In this document: in pieces, positions 21,300-29,604 of the stretch
Layout: every line of letters begins with the position of its first letter
How positions within the stretch are numbered: the first letter of the stretch is position 1
Origin: a virus
Length of the DNA: 34,476 bases
Virus record (IMG/VR): IMGVR_UViG_3300031862_000448
Location: 1-34,476 of that record
Reading direction: 5' to 3' (one strand)
The notes under the pieces: generated by a model
Told to the model about the DNA's origin: nothing
The model's database searches: none
Seen by the model: only the letters and a program-made list of their open reading frames with translations
Program-made: the position numbers and the translations under genes

Positions 21300-21538
21300 C
21301 AGCCGCCCTCCTCAAGTGCTCGCTGCCCGGCCTCGGTGAGGGCAATGCCACGCGCTCCAGGGAGCCTACGTAGGTGCCCTTTGCGCACCAGGCTCTCCAC
21401 ATGACGCTGCACCGTGCAGGTTGAGGAGACCCCGAGGGCATGCCCCAATTCGCGGATAGTGGGGCCTCGTGGCTGGGTGAGGTCGCGCACCGCGCGGAGG
21501 GTCTCCACCTGTCGCCTCGTTACAGAGGGCTGCGTCAC
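21299..21538 (-). CDS. LexA-type winged-helix DNA-binding protein
   Basis: The 79-residue product resembles the N-terminal DNA-binding domain of LexA alone: TRRQVETLRAVRDLTQPRGP, IRELGHALGVSSTCTVQRHV and a wing with GHLRRLPGARGIALTEAG. It has no peptidase domain, so it cannot self-cleave. It could control phage or host SOS-type promoters, or be a short regulator of early genes. The GTG at 21538 overlaps the SSB stop as GTGA and it is coupled to the resolvase, placing it in the replication operon. Confidence 0.82.
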   Translation of the reverse strand: MTQPSVTRRQVETLRAVRDLTQPRGPTIRELGHALGVSSTCTVQRHVESLVRKGHLRRLPGARGIALTEAGQRALEEGG

Positions 21539-21873
21539 TGCTCGGTCTCCTCCCGCTTTCGGTCAAGAGCCTTCACCTCTTCGGCAACCACCTCCACGGC
21601 CTTGCGGTGGCTGCCATCCTGGGTCGTCCACTTACGAACCTGCAGCCGCCCAGCGACTGCCAGCATCCGGCCCTTGCTCGTGTAGTTCGAGAGGAACTCG
21701 GCTGCCCCACGCCACGCGACGCAGTCGATGAAGTCGCACGAGCGACTCCCGTCCTCGTTCTTCACCCTCTGCTCGACGGCGAGAGTGAAGTTCGCAACCG
21801 CGTGCCCGCTCGGGGTATAGCGCAACTCCGGGTCGCCCGCCAGCCTTCCTATCAGCACCACATGATTCAGCAT
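21535..21873 (-). CDS. ssb: Single-stranded DNA-binding protein
   Basis: The 112-residue product is an OB-fold SSB. MLNHVVLIGRLAGDPELRYT opens it, followed by SGHAVANFTLAVEQ, FIDCVAWRGAAEFLSNYTSK and a strand with LAVAGRLQVRKW. It should protect ssDNA during phage replication and recombination. The protein ends just after the OB fold and lacks the acidic DDDIPF-type tail by which bacterial SSB recruits partners. It follows a methyltransferase gene and overlaps the LexA-like gene by GTGA. Confidence 0.95.
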   Translation of the reverse strand: MLNHVVLIGRLAGDPELRYTPSGHAVANFTLAVEQRVKNEDGSRSCDFIDCVAWRGAAEFLSNYTSKGRMLAVAGRLQVRKWTTQDGSHRKAVEVVAEEVKALDRKREETEQ

Positions 21874-21885
21874 CGCCTCATCTCC

Positions 21886-23874
21886 TCAGTGATTCGCATT
21901 GTCGAACGCCGCTGCCAGTGACCGCTGCGCAGTCCGCTTCTGGATCTGCGGCAGGTAGTCTTCGCAGATGTCTATCCCGATCCACCATCGGCCCAGTTCC
22001 TCTGCGACCATGAGCGTTGTCCCACTACCCGCGAAGGGGTCGAGGACAATCGCCGGCCGCGTCGGGGCCGGTTCCCAACTCGGAATCGTCACGCGCTCCA
22101 GCCAGCCACGCTCGATCCAGGCGTCCAGCAAGTCCGGGCGGATCGGCCGCGCGCCAGATGGGTCTGTGCGCAGGTAGTGCGCAAACGCCGCCCCCGCCTC
22201 AGCTCTCATCTCCTCAATATGGGGTGAGGCGCGAAGCTGCGCGGCATATTGCCGTTGCTCGTAGCGAGTAACCGGCCGCACGCCTTCGTTCGGGTTCCGC
22301 GGCCGGTTGAACCCGGCCCTGCCAGTGAGGAAGGAGGGATCGTCCTCTTCGCCCTCACCGGTCGGGGTCTCGATCAGCTGCATATCCCCCGGCTTCACGC
22401 CGGGAGGAGCGTTGCAGATGCAGGTCGGCTGCCATCCGACGGTGCGCCCGGTGTAGAATGCATTCGGCTCGCCTGGTTCCGGAGGCAGCCGCTTGCCGCC
22501 GCGATCAAGGTTCGCGGTCTTCATCCTCCGCGCCATGCCCTTGAGGATGCGCCGCTTGACCTCGGAGGGATTCTGGGCCTTCGCGCCGGCGTAGTCCTTG
22601 CGCGCCTCGCCCTCATATTCCGTGCCCTCCTTGCCCGTGCCCCCGCAATATTTGAGCAGGGCCACATCTTCATCTGTCAGCCCGACCGATTGCTCGTCTG
22701 TCGTCTCCCGTGCAGTCGTTTCCAGCCGCATCCTGTGCGGGTTGTTCTGCTGGTACGGAGGTTTATTCAACTCCCCAGAGTTTGGGCCAACCTCCGGCAC
22801 CTCTACCGGCTCGTCGCGCTCGATGATCCGCTCCCAGGGCGCGCCGCAGGTCGCACAGACCTTCGGCGGCGAACCGGCCAGGATGCATCTCCTGGGCAGC
22901 TCTGGCGGGAAGACAGCGAAGTGCGCACCGGGATATGGGAAGGTGGCGAACCGCCACACCGTGCGCATATTCCGCCCCACGGGGTGGCAGGAGCGTCTCA
23001 TGTTGCTCCTGTCCCGCATCCAGGAGTGCAGATGCTGCGGAGCCTGTTCGTCGTACTTGCTGTTGACGGCCCAACGGCGCTGAGCGCGTTCAACGGAGAC
23101 TTCCTGGTGCGGCTCGCGGACAGCGTCGGCGTCGTAGAAGTAGCGTTCCGACTTCGCCAGTAGGATCACGTACTCGTGGCTCTCGGTCGGGCGATCCTTG
23201 ACCGACTCGGGCATGGCGTTGGGCTTGTCCCACACCACCACTGACCGCAGCCACCAGCCGTCGCTCTGCGCGGCGAGCGCCACGCGGAACGGGATCGCAC
23301 AGAGGTCCTTCGGCTTCAGGATTGTGTGGGTGCCGGCCATCGGCGGGCGACCGGTAAAGGCTTCCCATGCGTCGCGCGGGTAACGCTCCTTGCGCCGCGT
23401 CCGTTGCTTGCCGTTACGTGCCCCATAGTTGCCCCAACTGCCGAAAAAGGTGTCGCCCAGGTTCCACCAGACCACGCCGTCGGAGCGCAGCACCCGTCGA
23501 ATCTCGCGCAGCACGTAGATCGTGTGCTCGACGTAGAGTTCTGGCGTCGGCTCCAGGCCAAACGGTCCGCGCCAGGCGCCGCACTTCGAGCAAGTAGCAT
23601 GAGTGGCCTCAAACGTCCCCGCCTGCATCTGCTCCATGTTCGAACCAGTGAGCGTGGAGGTGCCGTGATCGTAGTGGTAGCGGGAGACTTCCGCCCGCAC
23701 CCATTCGTGCGCGCAGTCCGGGTTCTCAGCGTCCAGTCGCGGCCAGATTGCTTCCTGCTGGCCATCGTAGCGGCGCAGCCCCCAGTACGGCGGAGACGTG
23801 ACAACACACTGGACGCTCTCTGCCTCCATCTCCCGCAGCACCTCTATGCAGTGCCCAATGCGGATTTCTCTCAT
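21886..23874 (-). CDS. Large beta-class DNA methyltransferase
   Basis: The 662-residue protein has motif IV TSPPYWGLRRY near residues 26-36 and the AdoMet motif DPFAGSGT near 612-619, the beta order of amino-methyltransferases. It shares CSKCGAWRGPFGLEPTPELY and VEHTIYVLREIRRVLRSDG with the methyltransferase at 3390-4763, so the two are related. A second knuckle CATCGAPWERIIERDEP and a long 200-residue insertion precede motif I and may form the target-recognition part. SPPY suggests N4-cytosine. It is unusually long for the family. The ATG at 23874 lies four bases after the radical SAM stop, so it is probably translated by reinitiation. A role in protecting phage DNA from host restriction is likely (inference). 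Confidence 0.9.
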   Translation of the reverse strand: MREIRIGHCIEVLREMEAESVQCVVTSPPYWGLRRYDGQQEAIWPRLDAENPDCAHEWVRAEVSRYHYDHGTSTLTGSNMEQMQAGTFEATHATCSKCGAWRGPFGLEPTPELYVEHTIYVLREIRRVLRSDGVVWWNLGDTFFGSWGNYGARNGKQRTRRKERYPRDAWEAFTGRPPMAGTHTILKPKDLCAIPFRVALAAQSDGWWLRSVVVWDKPNAMPESVKDRPTESHEYVILLAKSERYFYDADAVREPHQEVSVERAQRRWAVNSKYDEQAPQHLHSWMRDRSNMRRSCHPVGRNMRTVWRFATFPYPGAHFAVFPPELPRRCILAGSPPKVCATCGAPWERIIERDEPVEVPEVGPNSGELNKPPYQQNNPHRMRLETTARETTDEQSVGLTDEDVALLKYCGGTGKEGTEYEGEARKDYAGAKAQNPSEVKRRILKGMARRMKTANLDRGGKRLPPEPGEPNAFYTGRTVGWQPTCICNAPPGVKPGDMQLIETPTGEGEEDDPSFLTGRAGFNRPRNPNEGVRPVTRYEQRQYAAQLRASPHIEEMRAEAGAAFAHYLRTDPSGARPIRPDLLDAWIERGWLERVTIPSWEPAPTRPAIVLDPFAGSGTTLMVAEELGRWWIGIDICEDYLPQIQKRTAQRSLAAAFDNANH

Positions 23875-23878
23875 ATGA

Positions 23879-24757
23879 TCACAGGGTGCAGTTGCACGGG
23901 ATGACTTCCGGCACCACGCCGAAGGTGCGCTGCCAGGCCTCGGGAGTCTCCTTGCACAGCGCCACCAGGTCGGTGGTGTCGGTCTCTCGAAGGCTCGCGA
24001 TCATGGCCGCGTACAAGCCCACACGTTGCACCAACGGCAGCCGATAGGGATGTGTGCCCGCCTCGCCCTCTTCTCGCCGCACACGCGCGGCCAGGGCGCG
24101 CTGTGTGGGCGAACCGTTGGCGACCGCCCGATAGCCGGCGGAGGTGAAGCGCAGAGTTCCCAGGGTAATGCGCTCAAAGCGCGTTCTGGTCGCGCTTACC
24201 GCCGCCGCAATCCGAGCCACGCCCAGATGATCGATCAACGGGTCCACGCGCAGCCGCACGCGCCAGCTCCGCTCTACGACTGACCGCAAATAGTCGGGCC
24301 GGAACTGCGGCGACAGTTCCACCCACTCGCCGTCCTCCGTGCGCAGCCGCGGTTGTCCCAGACTGAACGACATGATCACCTTCGGCGTAGGCTCGACATC
24401 GAGCAACACCGCAGGCATCGCCTTGCTCAGGAGCAGCAATGTGTGCCGCGACTGGCAACGGAAGAGTTCGATCAGCCGCAGGCTCGCCTGGGCCGAGATC
24501 TCTGGCGCGAACGAGTCGCTCAGTTCTCCGGCATTGAGCATCGCAGGTTCGATTGTCCGCTCCATCCAGCGCGCCACCGCCCGCTCCATCTCCGACAGAT
24601 CGGCCTCGACGATATCGCGTGGTCGGCCCCGCCAGTAGACCCCCTGCAGGTAGCAGTAGGGACAGGTGTGCGGACAAGCAGCGATGTACCGCAGCCTCCT
24701 GAAGCCCGGACACATGCTCCCTGGCTTGCTCTCGAACCGGCCCACCCATTCCCTCAC
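23879..24757 (-). CDS. Radical SAM protein, spore photoproduct lyase-like
   Basis: The 292-residue product binds a [4Fe-4S] cluster through C-x3-C-x2-C at residues 28-35 (ACPHTCPYCYLQGVYW), the spacing used by radical SAM enzymes. The segment AMLNAGELSDSFAPE (near 94-108) and the later RHTLLLLSKA resemble spore photoproduct lyase relatives, which repair a thymine dimer in spore DNA by a radical mechanism. The C-terminal part is divergent and ends IPCNCTL. Its neighbours are replication genes, so a DNA repair or base-modification role is plausible (inference). The GTG at 24757 overlaps the loader gene stop as GTGA. Another radical SAM reaction cannot be excluded. Confidence 0.82.
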   Translation of the reverse strand: MREWVGRFESKPGSMCPGFRRLRYIAACPHTCPYCYLQGVYWRGRPRDIVEADLSEMERAVARWMERTIEPAMLNAGELSDSFAPEISAQASLRLIELFRCQSRHTLLLLSKAMPAVLLDVEPTPKVIMSFSLGQPRLRTEDGEWVELSPQFRPDYLRSVVERSWRVRLRVDPLIDHLGVARIAAAVSATRTRFERITLGTLRFTSAGYRAVANGSPTQRALAARVRREEGEAGTHPYRLPLVQRVGLYAAMIASLRETDTTDLVALCKETPEAWQRTFGVVPEVIPCNCTL

Positions 24758-25566
24758 GGCGCACCCTCCAGTCCCTGCCGTTTGCTGGGGCCGCGCAGTT
24801 CGATGCCCCAGCAGGTTGACCGCCAGCGATCATAGATGCGCGCCCATTCGGGTGTGCGTTGCAGGGCTTTCACCGACAGGTTGCTGGTCACGCATGTAGC
24901 CAGGTGATCGGCCTGCCGGTGCTCGCAGAAGCCCTCAAACTCGCTGGTCGGAAAGTCGTGGCCGTAGGGAGCGCCGAACTCGTCCAGCAGCAGAAGCGGG
25001 CACTCGCGCCAGCGCCGGACCTGCTCCCGCATCTCCTCCTCGCGGCGGTAGAAAGCCGCGTAGAGGTCGTAGCAATAGACGAAGTGAGCATCGCGAAGGC
25101 CCTGGTCGTAGGCCCATTCGGCGATGAGACCGAGAATGGCCGTCTTGCCAGTGCCAGTCGTGCCAGTGATAAGCAAGCCGCGACCGGCGCGGACGTGCTC
25201 CCGGAGGCGCTCTACATAGCCGATGACGTAATCCCGCACCCGCTCCTCCACCTGGTCCACTCGCATCCCGTGGTAGCGCCGCAGGACTCCGTGGCTGCGC
25301 AGCCATCGCGCCTTCTCCTCGGCGGCTTTCAGCACATCGGCTCTGGCGAGCAGGCAGCGCGCGGAGTCTGCGCGGCGCGGGCACTGGAGCGTCAAAGTCA
25401 TCCCGTCGTACTCGCCGCGCAGCAGGCCCTCCGGCTTCCTGCACGTCGAGCAATCCGGCTGCCAGTCGGGGTCAGAGTGCCACGAGTCCAGAATCGCTGA
25501 AGTCGCTCTCTGGCGACGGGAGATGCCTTCTTGCGCCCGCTCCAGAATTCCGTCGAGTTTCTCCAT
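24754..25566 (-). CDS. DnaC-like helicase loader ATPase
   Basis: The 270-residue product is an AAA+ ATPase that should load the host replicative helicase on phage DNA. Walker A GTTGTGKT lies near residues 135-142, Walker B LLLLDE near 191-196, and sensor-1 TSN near 227-229. An N-terminal zinc module uses CSTC (Cys39, Cys42) and later CPRRADSARC (Cys62, Cys71). This arrangement is like DnaC/DnaI loaders. The ATG at 25566 is chosen over 25632 since the longer form lies further inside the upstream gene, although no strong ribosome binding site marks either. It overlaps the replication-initiator-like gene by about 95 bases, so the start may need revision. Confidence 0.88.
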   Translation of the reverse strand: MEKLDGILERAQEGISRRQRATSAILDSWHSDPDWQPDCSTCRKPEGLLRGEYDGMTLTLQCPRRADSARCLLARADVLKAAEEKARWLRSHGVLRRYHGMRVDQVEERVRDYVIGYVERLREHVRAGRGLLITGTTGTGKTAILGLIAEWAYDQGLRDAHFVYCYDLYAAFYRREEEMREQVRRWRECPLLLLDEFGAPYGHDFPTSEFEGFCEHRQADHLATCVTSNLSVKALQRTPEWARIYDRWRSTCWGIELRGPSKRQGLEGAP

Positions 25567-26641
25567 GCCTTTCACTTCGGTCAACCGCCCTCGCCACGCC
25601 GTCGAAGAGGCGGACGAAGGTCTCGATGTCATGTCCGTTGCGCTCTGCCAGGGAGTCAGCGCTCTCCAGATAGGCGGCCCACACCTGCGCGATGCGCTCC
25701 TCGGACTTGCCTGCCTTCAGCAGGCCCTGAAGGAGTTTGCCGTGCTTGCCCGGCTTGAGGGTGGGGCAGTCGCCGTTTCGCTGCCGATACGTGTCATGGC
25801 AGTGTTGCAGCAAGCGATGAACGGCGGACTTCGCCTCCCGCAATGGCCGGGCGCACCAGGCGCATTCCGGGGAGTCTCGCGCAGAAGGACGGCATGCTGG
25901 CTCCAGGGGCGGCGAAGCGGAGCGAGCCGGAGTGCCGCTCACGGTGGTGCCGACATGGTGCGAGGAGGAGTCAGCATCTGCTGCAGCGTCCCCCTTCTGT
26001 TCCAGTTCCCTTCTGTTCTGTTCAGGTTCCGCGCGCACGCGCGAGGCATCAGCGATGCACCCGCTCTGCACCGGCTTCTCATCAGGGTTGGTGTCCAGTT
26101 GGTGCAGGGCTGGTGAGGGGTTGGTGTCGGGCTGGTGAGAAGCAGGTGCGACGCTCGTTGAGGGCGCGCCCTGCACTCGTGCGAGCGCCTCTGCCCACTG
26201 CTCGAGTGAACAAACCACGAGAGGCGGATCAGTCGGCGCCGGCTCCGGAGGCGCAGGACGATCGCTCGGGCTTGGCCGCCAGCCGTGGAAACTCTGGTTG
26301 TCGGGGAAGCCGGGCAGGCAGAGGTAGAGTCCGCCTTCGGCCCGATACCAGATGATCAGGCCCAAACGATGCATGGCCCCCAGGTGAGCGGTGACCTCTT
26401 TGCTCGATACATCGCTCTCTTGGTGGCGGGTGAAGCAGAGGTTGCGCACCACCACGGGGTCGCCCTCGAACCGCCCCTCGTCATCCTGGCTGGCGATCAG
26501 GCGGTCGAACAATGCGACAGCAAGCCAGCCGTTGTGGCCCAAGGCGTTCTGCACCTTCACCAGGGTGGCCACCTTGATGCTGGTGCAGATCTTCCGGCGC
26601 AGAATGCGCCCGTCCAGCCTCTTGCCTCTGACCTCCGCCAT
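25472..26641 (-). CDS. Replication initiator-like protein with winged helix and zinc module
   Basis: The 389-residue product has an N-terminal winged-helix-like domain (residues about 20-120, with FDRLIASQDDEGRFEGDPVV and TAHLGAMHRLGLIIWYRAEG) typical of phage replication organisers. A long disordered Pro/Ser/Asn linker (about 125-260) follows. The C-terminal part has ECAWCARP, then HRLLQHCHDTY, which could bind zinc, and a helical end with DIETFVRLFDGVARAV. The gene lies directly before the DnaC-like loader, so it likely recognises the phage origin and recruits the loader (inference). A GAAGGG lies nine bases before the ATG at 26641. A DnaD-like factor is an alternative reading. Confidence 0.75.
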   Translation of the reverse strand: MAEVRGKRLDGRILRRKICTSIKVATLVKVQNALGHNGWLAVALFDRLIASQDDEGRFEGDPVVVRNLCFTRHQESDVSSKEVTAHLGAMHRLGLIIWYRAEGGLYLCLPGFPDNQSFHGWRPSPSDRPAPPEPAPTDPPLVVCSLEQWAEALARVQGAPSTSVAPASHQPDTNPSPALHQLDTNPDEKPVQSGCIADASRVRAEPEQNRRELEQKGDAAADADSSSHHVGTTVSGTPARSASPPLEPACRPSARDSPECAWCARPLREAKSAVHRLLQHCHDTYRQRNGDCPTLKPGKHGKLLQGLLKAGKSEERIAQVWAAYLESADSLAERNGHDIETFVRLFDGVARAVDRSERHGETRRNSGAGARRHLPSPESDFSDSGLVAL

Positions 26642-26654
26642 ATGTGTGTGCCCT

Positions 26655-26870
26655 TCAGTTGCGTCGCGAACAGCGTCCCAGAATGAAAGCCCCAGGCAAC
26701 CCCACCCATACGAGGCTTTGAATCACCCAGGCCACGCTGGGCGAGAAGATAAACGCCCAGAAGTGCCAGTAGAGATAGCCGAACACGTACACCATGCAGT
26801 AGCCGAGGAAGAGTGCTTGAAGCACGCGGCCCCATCGCACGCGTCGCTTCGCTCGGCGCAACGCGGTCAT
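26655..26870 (-). CDS. Small membrane protein
   Basis: The 71-residue product has a basic N-terminus (RRAKRRVRWGR) and two hydrophobic segments (LQALFLGYCMVYVFGYLYWH and WVIQSLVWVGLPGAFILG), so it is probably a two-helix membrane protein. The ATG at 26870 overlaps the stop of the upstream gene as ATGA; the longer frame to 27218 lacks the features of a real gene. It is placed in the replication region. Superinfection exclusion or membrane anchoring of replication are possible roles but no family is recognised. Confidence 0.7.
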   Translation of the reverse strand: MTALRRAKRRVRWGRVLQALFLGYCMVYVFGYLYWHFWAFIFSPSVAWVIQSLVWVGLPGAFILGRCSRRN

Positions 26871-27274
26871 GGGCGGGCCTCTCCAGAGAATGCAGCGGCG
26901 AGTGAGAGCTGACCATCTTGCCGGTCGGTAGCCTGATTCACAACGCGGGCGTTGCCGCTGGTGGCGATGGCATGTGGGCGCGCCCCCACTCCTGCTCCTC
27001 GGCTGGAGCAGGTTCCGTCTCTGATTGCCGGCTTCGAAGTCGAATCGTGCGCTGCTTCGGTCATGTCTGCTTTGTCCAGAGCGTGCAGCAGGCGCCACTC
27101 CTCGATGCGTGGGTCTGCCGTGCGCCGCTTCTCGAACACATACCCGTCGCGCCTCAAGTCCCAGAGCCGCGCACCATAGCGCCAGCAGATGACGTGCAAC
27201 TCGATGGTCGAATGCCACCGGCCATCGGAGAGCAGGGCGACGATCTTCTCTTTCTGCGTCGGCTTTGTCTTCAT
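26867..27274 (-). CDS. Winged-helix phage protein
   Basis: The 135-residue product begins MKTKPTQKEKIVALLSDGRW, and continues HSTIELHVICWRYGARLWDL and RRDGYVFEKR. This pattern is common in phage replication regions and forms a winged-helix DNA-binding domain. The C-terminal 60 residues are polar, likely disordered. The ATG at 27274 is chosen over 27472 because the domain starts there and the longer frame overlaps the SbcC gene and a terminator-like hairpin. It may regulate or assist replication (inference). Confidence 0.75.
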   Translation of the reverse strand: MKTKPTQKEKIVALLSDGRWHSTIELHVICWRYGARLWDLRRDGYVFEKRRTADPRIEEWRLLHALDKADMTEAAHDSTSKPAIRDGTCSSRGAGVGARPHAIATSGNARVVNQATDRQDGQLSLAAAFSGEARP

Positions 27275-27293
27275 CGGCGAATGAAGAGAGACA

Positions 27294-27319
27294 GCCGCCG
27301 TGGCCGGAGCCACGGCGGC
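27294..27319 (-). terminator. Terminator-like hairpin after the SbcC gene
   Basis: Perfect 11-base arms (GCCGCCGTGGC at 27294-27304 and its complement at 27309-27319) enclose CGGA on the plus strand. The hairpin begins 14 bases after the SbcC stop and is followed on the minus strand by TGTCTCTCTTCATT, pyrimidine-rich but with no pure U-run. It may partly end the recombination transcript. Confidence 0.6.
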
Positions 27320-27333
27320 GAGATGCTTGACTG

Positions 27334-29604
27334 TCAGGCCGCGATCATCTGCACGCGGCTGCCCTCCGCATTCTTTGTGACCTCGAAGCGGAAGGGGAAC
27401 AATTCCTTGAGTTCCTCCACGTGGGTGATGACAAGGATGGTGGCGAAGCGCTCGGCCACCTTTTGGAGGCACTCGACGAACAGCGCCCGCCCCTGCGCGT
27501 CCAGAGGTGCGGCGGTCTCGTCCAATACCAGGAGTTCGCAGCGCGCGCCGGCGCGACTGGCGAGCAGCACGGAGAGCGCGATACGCAGGGCGAGGTCAAC
27601 TCTCATCGCCTCGCCGCCGGAGAAGTTCTCGTAGGGCCGCGAGCCGCGCTCGTCGGCGATGATGATGTCCAGCGTCTCCTGGAGCGTCTTCGCCTTGGTC
27701 TCCCGTTGGCTGCGAAGCTCCAGGGACATGCGGCCATCGCTCAGCACCGACAGCACATCGTTGGCGACGGCCTCCAGGTCAGGCACGGCCTTCTCGATCA
27801 GCAGCGCCGGGATGCCCTGCTTGCCGAAGGCCTGGGCGAGCACCTTGAGCACCTGCAGGCGACGCTCGCCTTCGCGCAGTTCAGTCGCCAGCCGCTCGGC
27901 TTCCTTCGCTGCTTCCTCGGCTGCTCGCAGACGCTCCTCCAGGCTGCCCCGCTGCTGCCGCAGGGACTGGATGCGAGCCTGGAGATCGCCAATCGCAGCC
28001 CGCGTCTCCTTGATGTTCCGCTCCACCTGCGCCAGCATCGCATCCCAGTTGCGCTGAGGGCCGAGTTCCTTCTCGAGGGCAGCCTTGCGCTCCGCGATCT
28101 GCTTCGCCTCGGCCTGGATCGCGTCCAAGTTGGCCTGCACCTCGACCATCTGGGCTTCGGCGCGCTCGACTCCGCGCAGCGCCTGCTGGAGTTCCTGAAG
28201 TCGCGCCGCCTGGCGCTTGGCTTCGGCGTGCTCCTTCGGGGCGTAGGCGATTTCCGTGCGCTGCTCGGCAATCTCACGCAGGCGTGCGGCCTCTTCGTCA
28301 CCAGCGGTCTGGCCCTGCAGCTCGGTGAGTTTGCACTCGTCCTCCGCCCAGGGCTGCTCTGACTGCAATTGCTTGTGTCGGTCTTCGAGCCCCGGCAGTG
28401 CAGCTCGCGCTTCACGCGCCTGCGCAATGAGCGGACAACCCTCCGCCAGTCCCTTCGCGTCCCGCGCCATGCACGGTACCTGGTCAAGGACTGCGCTCTG
28501 CTTGGTGAGCAGCGCAATCTGCTGATTGAGGCCTTTGACCTCGCGCTCGTGTGAGGCTCGCAGGTGCTGGATGCGCTCCTTCAACGCGTCCACCTTGCGG
28601 GCATGCTCTGCGACTGCGGACTGCTGCCGCTGGCGAACGAGTTCGGCCTCGTGGCGCAGCCGCTCATCCTCTTGGCGCTTGGCCTCCAACTCCTGGGAGT
28701 ACGTCTGCGCCTCTTCGGCCCGCCGCAGGCCTTCGAGAATGGCGGGCTTGTCCTTCACCGTCCGGCGCAACGTCTCGAGCCGGGACGCAACTTCGCTTAT
28801 GCCGGCCTGCGCCCGTTGCGCCCGGGCGGCAAGGTCATCGAGTTCCTTGCGGCGAGCGCGGTCAGCCTCCCGATCGCGCAGGAGCGCCTCCTTCGCCTCC
28901 TGCGCTTGGGCAAGGTCGCCCTCGGCTTGCGCCGATTGCCGCGCCACGTCGCCCTGTGTGGCTTCATTCTGGGCGACCTGCTCCCGTAAGCCGTCCACTG
29001 CAGCAGCCGCAGCACACAGCGTCTCGTGGCGCGCCTTTTCGCCCTCGATGCGCGCTGCCAGGTCGCGCCCTATCTGCCGCGTCATCTCTGCGCGGCGCTC
29101 CCAGGCGGCCAGGTCGAGAATGTCAGAGAGCACCTGCTTGCGCTCTGCTGGCTTGGACTGGCTGAAAGCGGCCGCATTGCCCTGGTTGGCGCAGGCGGTG
29201 ACAGTGAAGAGGTCATCCGTCAGGCGGAGCGCCTGCTCGATGCGAGCCTGAGTCTCGGCCACCGATTTGCCGTCCAGCACCGCCGAACCGTCGCCGTTCG
29301 TCATCTGGAACGAAAGCAGCGTGCTCCCGCTCCCCTTGCGGCTGCGAGCGCGACTGACGAGGTAGGTCTCCTCCCCCAGGGCGAAAGCAAACTCCACGCG
29401 GCAGTCCTGCTCGCCCTCGGTGATCACGCCATCCAGACCGCCACGAGTGTGGCCAAAGAGGGCAAAGCGAATGCCGTCGATCACGCTTGACTTCCCGGCC
29501 CCGTTCTGGCCTGTGAGCGCGGCGAGGGTAACGCCATCGAACTCTATGGTGTGCTCGCCGCGATAGGAGAGGAAGTTGTTCAGGGAGAGGCGGAGGGGCC
29601 TCAT
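27334..29604 (-). CDS. Rad50/SbcC-like ATPase of the recombination nuclease
   Basis: The 756-residue protein is the ATPase partner of the SbcD-like nuclease. Walker A is TGQNGAGKSS (31-40), the Q-loop CANQGN lies near 138-143, the ABC signature NFSGGE near 660-665 and Walker B LLVLDE near 691-696. Two long coiled coils flank the hook region at about 370-395. There the cysteines are Cys378 and Cys390 (VPCMARDAKGLAEGCPLI), spaced by 11 residues and not the normal CXXC zinc hook. It should process double-strand ends for phage recombination and replication, as T4 gp46/gp47 do. The ATG overlaps the upstream stop as ATGA. Confidence 0.94.
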   Translation of the reverse strand: MRPLRLSLNNFLSYRGEHTIEFDGVTLAALTGQNGAGKSSVIDGIRFALFGHTRGGLDGVITEGEQDCRVEFAFALGEETYLVSRARSRKGSGSTLLSFQMTNGDGSAVLDGKSVAETQARIEQALRLTDDLFTVTACANQGNAAAFSQSKPAERKQVLSDILDLAAWERRAEMTRQIGRDLAARIEGEKARHETLCAAAAAVDGLREQVAQNEATQGDVARQSAQAEGDLAQAQEAKEALLRDREADRARRKELDDLAARAQRAQAGISEVASRLETLRRTVKDKPAILEGLRRAEEAQTYSQELEAKRQEDERLRHEAELVRQRQQSAVAEHARKVDALKERIQHLRASHEREVKGLNQQIALLTKQSAVLDQVPCMARDAKGLAEGCPLIAQAREARAALPGLEDRHKQLQSEQPWAEDECKLTELQGQTAGDEEAARLREIAEQRTEIAYAPKEHAEAKRQAARLQELQQALRGVERAEAQMVEVQANLDAIQAEAKQIAERKAALEKELGPQRNWDAMLAQVERNIKETRAAIGDLQARIQSLRQQRGSLEERLRAAEEAAKEAERLATELREGERRLQVLKVLAQAFGKQGIPALLIEKAVPDLEAVANDVLSVLSDGRMSLELRSQRETKAKTLQETLDIIIADERGSRPYENFSGGEAMRVDLALRIALSVLLASRAGARCELLVLDETAAPLDAQGRALFVECLQKVAERFATILVITHVEELKELFPFRFEVTKNAEGSRVQMIAA

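Noticed and set aside
26871-27218. N-terminal extension of the small membrane protein
   Set aside because: The extension is Arg/Gly/His-rich, antisense-like in composition and overlaps the winged-helix gene completely. The ATGA overlap marks the true start.
28031-28042. GCCAGCATCGCA, a 12-base match to the leader block
   Set aside because: It is on the plus strand inside the SbcC gene with no promoter, stem or T-run, so it is probably a chance match.
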